From Palsa-459 sp035937595 (GTDB lineage Bacteria > Actinomycetota > Acidimicrobiia > Acidimicrobiales > RAAP-2): a stretch of DNA of 21,807 nt. Positions 1 to 6,615 of this stretch are shown one piece after another; the stretch's first letter is position 1, and each line of letters starts with the position of its first letter. The notes under the pieces were generated by a model. It saw only the letters and a list, made by a program, of their open reading frames with translations. It had not been told where the DNA came from and searched no databases. The position numbers were made by a program, and so were the translations under genes. The stretch is taken from assembly GCA_035937595.1 (NCBI GenBank), contig DASZHS010000055.1, positions 1 to 21,807 on the forward strand, in the 5' to 3' direction.

Positions 1-132
1 ACGTTCGGGGTCGTCTTCGGGCTCATCCTGTGGATCAACCTCGGCGCCCAGCTGTTCTTGTACTCGACCGAGCTCAACCTCGTCGTGGCCGGCCACGAGT
101 GGCCGCGCTCGTTCCGGACACCACCCGCGTGA
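1..132 (+). CDS. YihY/BrkB-family membrane protein, 3' end only
   Basis: The frame is open from the first base and ends at TGA 130-132, giving the last 43 residues of a protein that begins outside the window. The tail reads as a hydrophobic helix (GVVFGLILWINLGAQLFLYS) followed by a short polar end containing TELNLVV. A last transmembrane helix of the form LWxNLxAQxxLYxxEL is characteristic of the YihY/virulence factor BrkB family of six-helix inner-membrane proteins, once mis-annotated as RNase BN. The family's function is poorly defined; envelope transport roles have been proposed. The stop overlaps the GTG of the next gene by 4 bp, so the two are probably co-translated. Identification rests on this short C-terminus only. 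Confidence 0.72.
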   Translation, partial: TFGVVFGLILWINLGAQLFLYSTELNLVVAGHEWPRSFRTPPA

Positions 133-2627
133 CCGCGAGCACGGCCACGCGGCGCTACGCAAGGTGGCAGGACGCGGTCGGCTGCGCGGTCGCGGGACTG
201 TGGCCGGTCGCGCTCACCTTCGCGATCCTGCGCGACCCCTCGCGGTACAACCCCGTCGCGGTCTTCTCGGGGCTGCGCACGCCCGCGTCGGGGTTGCCGT
301 CGTTCCCGACGACGAGCCCGAACGCCTATGCGACCCAGTACGCCGTCGGGGTCCGGTCGGGCTCGCTGCTCGTCCACGGCCACGTGCCGTGGTGGAACCC
401 CTACCAGGGGCTCGGGACACCGATCGTCGGCGGGCTGTTCCCGCTCAACCCGCTGCTGCTCGTCCACGACGGCGCGCTGCTCTTCCACCTGGTGCTCGCG
501 GCGATCGCCGGTGTCGCCACGTACTGGTTGCTGCGCGAGTTCCGCTGCAGCCCCCTGCTGGCCGCGATCGGCGGGATGCTCTACGCCACCAACGGGACGC
601 TCGCCTGGCTGGCGGACGCCGCCGCCACCCCCGTGTGCTTCCTGCCGGTCATGGTGCTCGGTGTCGAGCGCGCCCGCAACGCCGCGCGCGAGCAGCGCGG
701 CGGGGGCTGGCGCTGGCTCGCGGTCGGCACCGGGCTCGCGCTGCTGTCGGGTTCCGTCCAGACCGCGGCGCTCGGGCTCGTCCTCGTTGGGGTCGTCGCG
801 GTGCAGCGCGGCTGGACGCTCACGCGCGGCCAGCTCGGCGCGTACGCGCGCAAGGCGGTGGGCGGGCTCGCCGCGGGCGTGGCGATCGCGGCCCCCTCGC
901 TCGTCGCGCTCGACAGCTACCTGTCGAGCGCCTACGTCGCCCAGCACGCCGGCCGTGCCGCGGACCACTCGCTCTCGGGCGCCTACCTCGCGATGTCGGT
1001 GGCCCCCTACCTGTTCGGGCGGATCGGCGCGAACGCCTTCCCCGAGATCCACGCGCTGTGGTCCGGCGTCGGCGGCTACGCGGGGTTCGCGCTGCTCGCG
1101 CTCGGCATCGCGTCCCTGTTCGGCCGGCGCGACCGCGGGCTGCGCTTGGTGCTCGCCGCCTGGGTCGGCCTGTCGCTCGCCGACGCCGTGGGCATGCCGG
1201 TCGTGCGCCAGGTCCTTGCGGCGATCCCCCTCGTCCAGCACATCGAGCTGTTCCGGTACCTGCCGGCGACGTGGGAACTCGCCTTGGTCCTGCTCGCCGT
1301 GTTCGCGCTGCGCGACCTCGCGACGGCCTCGCGCTCCTCGGCCGTGATCTCGCTCACGACGGGCGTGCTCGTCGCCGCCCTGGTGCTGCTCCTCGGGATG
1401 TCGCTCGCGCCCCAGGCCGTCAACGCCTCGCGCTCGATCTCGGCCACCTCCATGCGCCAAGCCGAGCTCCTCGTCCTCGCCGTCGCCGCCGCCCTCCTGC
1501 TCGCCACCCTCCTCCCCCTCCGGCACCGCGCCCTCGGCGCCGGCGCCGTCGTCGTGGCCGAGGCCGCGATCCTCTTCGCGATCCCACTCGCCGCGTGGCC
1601 GACGTCCACCGTGCTCGACACGGCCGCGGTCCACGTGCTCTCGACCCAGGTGGGCTCGGCCCGCTTCTTCAGCCTCGGGGCGCCGCTCGCCAACTTCGGC
1701 TCGCAGATCGGCGTGCGCCAGCTGGACTCGGTCGGCCTCCCGGTCCCGAGGGGCTTCATCCGCTACGCCCACGCCCTCGACCCCCACGCGAACGTGACCC
1801 ACTTCACGGGAGACCGCCGGGCGGTCCCCGGCGCGTACACGGCCGCCCAGGAGCTCCTGCGCCACCTGGCGCTCTACGAGCAGCTCGGCGTCACCGACGT
1901 CGTCGCCCCGACGTCGGCGCACCTCTTCACCGCGCGACCCGGCGCGCAGCTCGCCTACCAGGACGACGCCGTGCAGATCTGGCGGCTCACCGCGACCGTG
2001 CCCCTCGTCCGCGCGCCGGGCTGCGGCCTGCGCGCGACGTCGCCCGACGCCTTCGTCGCGACGTGCCCGCGCCCCTCGACCCTGTTGCGCACCGAGCTGT
2101 CCTTCCCGGGCTGGTCCGCGTCGGTGAACGGCGCCGCCGTCGCCGTCGTCGATCACGGCGGGCTCCAGGCCGTGGCGCTCCCGAAGGGTCGCTCGGTCGT
2201 CGTGCTCACGTTCCTGCCGCCCTACGTGCCCGTGGCCACGGCCGCGGGCGTCCTCGCGCTCCTCAGCCTGTGCGTGCCCTGGGAGGCGGTCGCCGCGTGG
2301 CGGCGCCGGCGAGGCCCGAGGTTCAAGGGCTGGGCCGAGGACGACGCCGCGGGGACGCTGCTCCCCCGGCGCGGCGCGCCCGACCGCGAGGTCGAGCCGG
2401 CGACCGGTGTCGTGCCCGCCGTCCTCCACGAGGAGGACGACGACCCCTCGACCTCGTCGATCCCCGCGGTGACCGGGACGACCCAGGCGGTGGGCGGCGC
2501 CGACGACCTCGACGGACCGCCGACCTCGGCGGTCGCCCTCGAGACAGCCGAGCGACCCGAGGTCGACGACCCGCCCACGATCTCGGTGCCGACCCACCGC
2601 CCCGACCCGCCGCCGCAGGGTCCCTGA
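129..2627 (+). CDS. YfhO-family multispanning membrane protein
   Basis: An 832-residue integral membrane protein with about a dozen hydrophobic segments. I place the start at GTG 129, in a GTGA overlap with the upstream BrkB-like stop; the frame is open further upstream but that would overlap the other gene. Diagnostic YfhO features are the early WWNPYQGLGTPIVGG loop (around residue 88) and the C-terminal beta-type module with PGWSASVNG, a LPKGRS turn and FLPP before the last helix. YfhO proteins are GT-C-like; in Firmicutes relatives act in glycosylation of teichoic acids, and actinobacterial members are mostly uncharacterised. A cytoplasmic tail of about 100 residues, rich in Pro, Asp, Glu and Thr and probably disordered, follows the last helix and is not usual for the family. 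Role in envelope glycan or lipid-linked sugar transfer is inference. Confidence 0.85.
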   Translation: MTASTATRRYARWQDAVGCAVAGLWPVALTFAILRDPSRYNPVAVFSGLRTPASGLPSFPTTSPNAYATQYAVGVRSGSLLVHGHVPWWNPYQGLGTPIVGGLFPLNPLLLVHDGALLFHLVLAAIAGVATYWLLREFRCSPLLAAIGGMLYATNGTLAWLADAAATPVCFLPVMVLGVERARNAAREQRGGGWRWLAVGTGLALLSGSVQTAALGLVLVGVVAVQRGWTLTRGQLGAYARKAVGGLAAGVAIAAPSLVALDSYLSSAYVAQHAGRAADHSLSGAYLAMSVAPYLFGRIGANAFPEIHALWSGVGGYAGFALLALGIASLFGRRDRGLRLVLAAWVGLSLADAVGMPVVRQVLAAIPLVQHIELFRYLPATWELALVLLAVFALRDLATASRSSAVISLTTGVLVAALVLLLGMSLAPQAVNASRSISATSMRQAELLVLAVAAALLLATLLPLRHRALGAGAVVVAEAAILFAIPLAAWPTSTVLDTAAVHVLSTQVGSARFFSLGAPLANFGSQIGVRQLDSVGLPVPRGFIRYAHALDPHANVTHFTGDRRAVPGAYTAAQELLRHLALYEQLGVTDVVAPTSAHLFTARPGAQLAYQDDAVQIWRLTATVPLVRAPGCGLRATSPDAFVATCPRPSTLLRTELSFPGWSASVNGAAVAVVDHGGLQAVALPKGRSVVVLTFLPPYVPVATAAGVLALLSLCVPWEAVAAWRRRRGPRFKGWAEDDAAGTLLPRRGAPDREVEPATGVVPAVLHEEDDDPSTSSIPAVTGTTQAVGGADDLDGPPTSAVALETAERPEVDDPPTISVPTHRPDPPPQGP

Positions 2628-2647
2628 GCGACGCGGAGATCGGCGGG

Positions 2648-3217
2648 TCAGCGCGGGAGCGGCGCGAGGCCCTCGTCGTTCTCGACGCGCAGCGCGTTGA
2701 GCGTCATCGCGACGAGGTGGTAGTGCCCGACGAGCATGAGGACCTCGATCAGCTGCTCGTCGTCGTAGCGCGCCGCGAGGTCGCCGTAGAGCTTGTCACC
2801 GAGCGCGCTCGTCGCGTGCAGCTCGTCGGCCACGCGAAGGAGGAGCGCGTCGTCGTCTTGCCAGGCCGGATCCGGGCCGACGGCCACGCGCGCGATCTCG
2901 TCCTCGGTGAGCCCCGCGAGGCGCCCGAGGCGGACGTGCTGGCCCCACTCGTAGGGCGCGTGGCAGTTGACCGCCGTCCGCAGGATCAGCAGCTCGCGGT
3001 CGCGCGCCGGCACCGCACCGCGCAGCAGCGCGCCCCCGAAGGACAGCCAGCGGCGGAACACGCCCGGTGCGCGGACGAGGGTAGTGAAGATGTTCGCCTC
3101 CCCCATCGGCCCCGCGACGTCGACGCGGGCCAGCAGCTCGCGCTGCTCGGCGGTGCGCGCGGACGGCGCCACGGGCGCGAGCCGCGGCGGGAGCGGCGCC
3201 GGGGACCGATCGGTCAC
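2648..3217 (-). CDS. Carboxymuconolactone decarboxylase / AhpD-like family protein
   Basis: A 189-residue soluble protein of the alpha-helical CMD/AhpD superfamily. The core reads RELLILRTAVNCHAPYEWGQ and then HVRLGRLAGLTEDEIARV, with Cys85, Glu90 and His94 at the family active-site region. The AhpD CxxC pair is absent: only one Cys is present, so peroxidase-linked disulfide chemistry like AhpD is unlikely, and the protein resembles the gamma-CMD-like actinobacterial branch of unknown substrate. I choose GTG 3217 because it overlaps the GNAT stop by 4 bp (GTGA) and the homology begins just after; a longer upstream frame would lie inside the GNAT gene. No Shine-Dalgarno is seen, so translation is probably coupled. 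It is the last gene of the acs operon and converges with the YfhO gene, 20 bp away. Confidence 0.82.
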   Translation of the reverse strand: MTDRSPAPLPPRLAPVAPSARTAEQRELLARVDVAGPMGEANIFTTLVRAPGVFRRWLSFGGALLRGAVPARDRELLILRTAVNCHAPYEWGQHVRLGRLAGLTEDEIARVAVGPDPAWQDDDALLLRVADELHATSALGDKLYGDLAARYDDEQLIEVLMLVGHYHLVAMTLNALRVENDEGLAPLPR

Positions 3218-3741
3218 GGGGCGCCGTCGCGGCCCGCGTCGCCGCCGCCGTCCCCGTCGTCGTCGTCGTCGTCGTTGTCGTTGTCGTCGAGCACGAGCTT
3301 GAAGCCGACGTGGCTCGGGACGAACCCGAGCGACGCGTAGAAGCGGTGGGCGTCGCCGCGGTCCTCGTGGCTCGTCAGCTGCACCCGGTAGCAGCCCTTC
3401 TCGGCCGCCCAGCCGACGGCGGCGGTGAGCAGGGCCGCCCCGACGCCGTGGCGGCGGTGCGCCTCGTCGACGTGCACGCTCTCGACCTCGGCGACCTTGC
3501 CGCCGGCGTGCTGGAGGTGCTCGAGCAGGAGGACCTCGCACACGCCCGCGACCACGCCGCCGTAGTCAGCGACCAGCACGTCGCCGTTCGAGCGACGGAT
3601 CCGCTCGGTCGCCTCGGCGTAGCGCTCCGGGGCCGAGGGGTCCTCGGCCCTCGGGGTGCGGGTCCCCTCGGCGAGGAGCCGCGCGATCGCCGCGGCGTCG
3701 GCGGCGACGGCGGGGCGGACGACGACGTCGGGCTCGATCAC
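3214..3741 (-). CDS. GNAT-family N-acetyltransferase with acidic tail
   Basis: A 175-residue GNAT protein. The acetyl-CoA binding motif A is RRHGVGAALL at residues 96-105, preceded by the beta4 strand VAEVESVHVDEAHR and followed by the C-terminal signature DAHRFYASLGFVP (130-142). It transfers acetyl from acetyl-CoA to an unidentified amine. The start is GTG 3741, overlapping the acetyl-CoA synthetase stop by 4 bp; its own stop overlaps the next GTG by 4 bp. The last 24 residues form an Asp/Asn/Gly tail (DDNDNDDDDDDGDGGGD) encoded by a near-perfect GAC trinucleotide tract, which looks like repeat expansion rather than part of the fold. Being encoded between acs and a CMD gene, it is a candidate modifier of acetyl-CoA synthetase, but the sequence alone does not show the substrate. 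Confidence 0.85.
   Translation of the reverse strand: MIEPDVVVRPAVAADAAAIARLLAEGTRTPRAEDPSAPERYAEATERIRRSNGDVLVADYGGVVAGVCEVLLLEHLQHAGGKVAEVESVHVDEAHRRHGVGAALLTAAVGWAAEKGCYRVQLTSHEDRGDAHRFYASLGFVPSHVGFKLVLDDNDNDDDDDDGDGGGDAGRDGAP
3256..3289. repeat. Trinucleotide (GTC/GAC) microsatellite in the GNAT gene
   Basis: The + strand reads GTC repeats interrupted by two GTT units, corresponding to GAC/AAC (Asp/Asn) codons on the coding - strand. It encodes the acidic C-terminal tail of the GNAT protein. Length changes by whole units would keep the frame and the overlap with the next gene. Confidence 0.8.
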
Positions 3742-5720
3742 TCGTCGTCCGCAGCGTGGTCGGCCATGAGGGTGTCGATCATGTTCACGACGGTCGGGTC
3801 CGTGAGCGTGGTCACGTCGCCGAGCTCTCGGTGCTCGGCGACGTCGCGAAGCAGCCGGCGCATGATCTTGCCCGACCGCGTCTTCGGGAGCTCGGGGGTC
3901 AGGAGGATCTGGCGCGGCCTCGCGATGGGGCTGATGTGGTGCGCCACGTGCTCGCGGAGCTCGGCGACCAGGGGTGCCTCGTCGGCGCCGCCGAGCTCGG
4001 CGGCCTGCTTGAGCGTGACGAACGCGACGATGGCCTGGCCGGTCAGCTCGTCGGACGCGCCGACCACCGCGGCCTCGGCCACCGAGGGGTGCCCGACGAG
4101 CGCGTGCTCGACCTCGGCGGTGGAGAGACGGTGCCCGGAGACGTTCATGACGTCGTCGACGCGGCCGAGGAGCCACAGGTCCCCGTCCTCGTCGCGCTTG
4201 GCGCCGTCACCGGCGAAGTAGACGCCCTCGAACCGGGACCAGTAGGTGTCGATGAAGCGCTGCGGATCGCCCCAGATCCCGCGCGTCATCCCGGGCCACG
4301 GCGCGGTGAGCACGAGGAACCCGCCCTCGCCGTCTCGGACCGAGCGCCCCTCGTTGTCGACGACGTCGGCCGAGATGCCCGGGAACGGCCGCATCGCCGC
4401 GCCCGGCTTGCTCGCCGTCACCCCCGGCAACGGGGTGATCATGATCCCCCCGGTCTCGGTCTGCCACCAGGTGTCCACCACGGGGCAGCGCCCGCCGCCG
4501 ATGTGCTCGCGGTACCACATCCACGCCTCGGGGTTGATGGGCTCACCGACCGACCCGAGGACCCGCAGCGACGAGAGGTCGTGGGCCGCGGGGAGGTCCT
4601 CGCCCCACTTCATGAGGGTGCGGATCGTCGTCGGGGCGGTGTAGAGGATCGTGACCTTGTACTCCTCGACGATCCGCCACCACCGATCGCGGCCCCCCGC
4701 GTCGGGCACCCCCTCGTAGAGCACCTCGGTCACGCCGTTCGCGAGCGGGCCGTAGACGATGTAGCTGTGCCCGGTGACCCACCCGATGTCCGCGGCCGTC
4801 CAGACGACGTCGGACTCGGGGCGAACGTCGAAGACGTAGCGGTGGGTCGTCGCCACGTGGGTGAGGTAGCCGCCGGTCGTGTGGAAGATGCCCTTGGGCT
4901 TGGCGGTCGTCCCGGACGTGTACATGAGGTACAGCGGGTGCTCGGCGTCGAAGGCGTCCGGCACGTGCACGGTCGGCTGGCGGTCCACGACCTCGTGCCA
5001 CCAGTGATCCCGGCCCTCGACCCAGGCGACCTCGCCGTGGGTGCGACGCACCACGAGCACGGTGGCGACGTCGGGGCAGCGCGTGAGCGCCTCGTCGACG
5101 TTGGGCTTGAGCGGTGACGCGGTCCCCCGGCGGTAGCCGCCGTCCGCGGTGATGACGCAGCGCACGTCGGCGTCCAGGATCCGGTCGGACAGAGCGTCCG
5201 CGGCGAACCCGCCGAAGATCACCGAGTGCGGCGCGCCGATCCGGGCGCAGGCGAGCATGGCGACGACGGCCTCGGGGATCATCGGCAGGTAGATCGCCAC
5301 GCGGTCCCCGGTGGCGACGCCGAGCGAGGTGAGCGCGTGGGCGGCCTGGGAGACCCGCGCGAGCAGCTCGGCGTAGGTGAGGTCGAGCCGGTCGCCCTCT
5401 GGCTCGCCCACCCAGTGGATCGCGACACGGTCGCCGAGCCCCGCGGCCACGTGGCGGTCGAGGCAGTTGACCGAGGCGTTGAGCCTCCCGCCGACGAACC
5501 AGCGCGCGAACGGGAGCTCCCACTCGAGCGTGGTGTGCCACGGCGCGGCCCACTCGAGCGTGCGCGCCTGGCGGTCCCACCACTCGACGGCGTCCGCGGC
5601 GTCGTCGTAGATCTCGGCGGTCGCGAGCGCGGCCGCCGCGAACGCGGGCGACGGCGGAAACGCTCGGCGCTCGTGGAGCATGGCGTCGAGCGCCGCGGGC
5701 TCTGCACGCTGCTCGCTCAT
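3738..5720 (-). CDS. acsA: Acetyl-CoA synthetase (AMP-forming)
   Basis: A 660-residue enzyme converting acetate, ATP and CoA to acetyl-CoA, AMP and PPi in the cytoplasm. Length and order of motifs fit Acs: the N-terminal ACAS_N region with WDRQARTLEWAAPW, LNASVNCLDRH, the HSVIFGGFA segment, the ATP/AMP P-loop YTSGTTAKPKG starting at Tyr267, the adenine-binding WWQTETGG, the hinge region with GRVDDVMNVSGHR, and the C-terminal PKTRSGKIMRR in which Lys618 is the catalytic lysine known to be reversibly acetylated in Acs of other bacteria. The start ATG at 5720 has a good GGAGG Shine-Dalgarno about 4 nt upstream. It heads a three-gene operon with the GNAT and CMD-like genes, each joined by a 4-bp overlap. 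Confidence 0.95.
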   Translation of the reverse strand: MSEQRAEPAALDAMLHERRAFPPSPAFAAAALATAEIYDDAADAVEWWDRQARTLEWAAPWHTTLEWELPFARWFVGGRLNASVNCLDRHVAAGLGDRVAIHWVGEPEGDRLDLTYAELLARVSQAAHALTSLGVATGDRVAIYLPMIPEAVVAMLACARIGAPHSVIFGGFAADALSDRILDADVRCVITADGGYRRGTASPLKPNVDEALTRCPDVATVLVVRRTHGEVAWVEGRDHWWHEVVDRQPTVHVPDAFDAEHPLYLMYTSGTTAKPKGIFHTTGGYLTHVATTHRYVFDVRPESDVVWTAADIGWVTGHSYIVYGPLANGVTEVLYEGVPDAGGRDRWWRIVEEYKVTILYTAPTTIRTLMKWGEDLPAAHDLSSLRVLGSVGEPINPEAWMWYREHIGGGRCPVVDTWWQTETGGIMITPLPGVTASKPGAAMRPFPGISADVVDNEGRSVRDGEGGFLVLTAPWPGMTRGIWGDPQRFIDTYWSRFEGVYFAGDGAKRDEDGDLWLLGRVDDVMNVSGHRLSTAEVEHALVGHPSVAEAAVVGASDELTGQAIVAFVTLKQAAELGGADEAPLVAELREHVAHHISPIARPRQILLTPELPKTRSGKIMRRLLRDVAEHRELGDVTTLTDPTVVNMIDTLMADHAADDE

Positions 5721-5746
5721 CGGACCTCCACGGGCTCGAAGGCTAC

Positions 5747-5782
5747 GCCCGTTCGGGCCGCACCCGGCTCGCCGCCGGGTGC
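5747..5782 (-). terminator. Tandem hairpins after the RDD gene
   Basis: GCACCCGGC (5760-5768) and GCCGGGTGC (5774-5782) form a perfect 9-bp stem with a 5-nt loop; the outer base is the first base of the RDD-gene stop triplet. A second small palindrome, GCCCG/CGGGC, lies at 5747-5758. There is no U-tract, as is common for actinobacterial terminators. It sits between the RDD gene and acs on the - strand and would separate their transcripts or attenuate read-through. Confidence 0.6.
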
Positions 5783-6525
5783 TACCTGACGGAGACGACC
5801 AGCGAGTGCGCGGTCTTGTCGTGCCACGCCTGGCGGCGCGAGTCCCACAGCGGGGAGAGGTAGTCGATCAGCAGCGGGATGCCACAGGCGAGGTCGAGCA
5901 GCACGATGATGCCGAAGCGTCCCAGCGCACGCCCGTAGCCGATCGATCCCTGTCCGGACTCGTCCCTCGTGGCGATGCCCATGACCATCTTCCCGACGGT
6001 TTGGCCTTTCTCTCCGCCGTTGAAGAGTGTGTAGTACGCCGCGTAGCCGAGGAACAGGAGCGCCCAGAGCCCGAAGACGACCACCCCGCTGGCCGCCTGG
6101 TACTGGTTGCCGAACTGATCGGTGTGCGTCGTCCTGACCGCGGCGCTGATGAGGAGCACGATGATCCAGCTGGGCACCCAGAACACCGCCCCGTCGATGA
6201 TGAGCGCGACGGCGCGCTGCCACCACTCGGCGAGTGGCACGCCCGTGGCGGGGTCCTGGAAGCGGTACGTCCCGTACGCCATCGGTCCCCCCGGCATGGG
6301 TCCCCCCGGCATGGGTGGTGGCATGGGCGGCGGCATGGGCGGCGGCATTGGCGGCGGCGTGGACGCGCCCTGCGCGCCGGCCGGCACGGCCCCTGCAGGC
6401 GTGGCGTCGGTCGGTGGCGGTGTCGCCGCTGCCGAGGGCGGCGTCGTGAACCCGACGGGGCTCCCGCACGCGCCGCAGAACATGTCGGACGCTGCGACCT
6501 CGGCACCGCACTGCGGACAGTTCAT
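5782..6525 (-). CDS. Zinc-ribbon RDD-family membrane protein
   Basis: A 247-residue protein with three parts. Residues 3-20 form a zinc ribbon (CPQC, then CGAC with Cys3, Cys6, Cys17, Cys20). A low-complexity linker rich in Pro, Ala, Thr and Met follows, with four PPPM units encoded by a 12-bp DNA repeat and two GGPMP units. The C-terminal RDD domain starts near VPLAEWWQRAVALIID, with Arg and two Asp-type family positions, and has about three transmembrane helices, including the typical GQTVGKMVMGI loop. RDD proteins are small membrane proteins of mostly unknown role; some have been linked to ion exchange. A Gly-rich SD-like stretch (AGGGGG) lies 7 nt before the ATG. It lies 90 bp downstream of the glycosyltransferase gene and is closed by a hairpin. 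Confidence 0.85.
   Translation of the reverse strand: MNCPQCGAEVAASDMFCGACGSPVGFTTPPSAAATPPPTDATPAGAVPAGAQGASTPPPMPPPMPPPMPPPMPGGPMPGGPMAYGTYRFQDPATGVPLAEWWQRAVALIIDGAVFWVPSWIIVLLISAAVRTTHTDQFGNQYQAASGVVVFGLWALLFLGYAAYYTLFNGGEKGQTVGKMVMGIATRDESGQGSIGYGRALGRFGIIVLLDLACGIPLLIDYLSPLWDSRRQAWHDKTAHSLVVSVR
6297..6366. repeat. 12-bp tandem repeat coding PPPM units
   Basis: The + strand carries consecutive units of the type GGCGGCATGGGC, the first ones degenerate, preceded by two copies of a GGCATGGGTCCCCCC-like unit. On the - strand they encode the Pro/Met linker between the zinc ribbon and the RDD domain. The number of units is likely to vary between strains. Confidence 0.7.
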
Positions 6526-6615
6526 GCCGTTCCCCCTGCCTCGACCACTGGTCAGGCTACGTCACGCACTGGTGGTGGCAACGGACCGTGACACGGCACC
6601 TCGACGTCAGCGCGG

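Noticed and set aside
164..3340. A very long open frame (about 1058 codons) on the + strand across the YfhO gene and the CMD/GNAT genes
   Set aside because: Its product is Arg/Pro/Ala-rich with no fold, it lies out of frame over three well-supported genes, and long open shadow frames are expected at this GC content.
3214..3541. Extended N-terminus for the CMD-like protein
   Set aside because: The extension is Arg/Pro-rich shadow sequence of the GNAT gene; the GTGA overlap at 3214-3217 marks the start.
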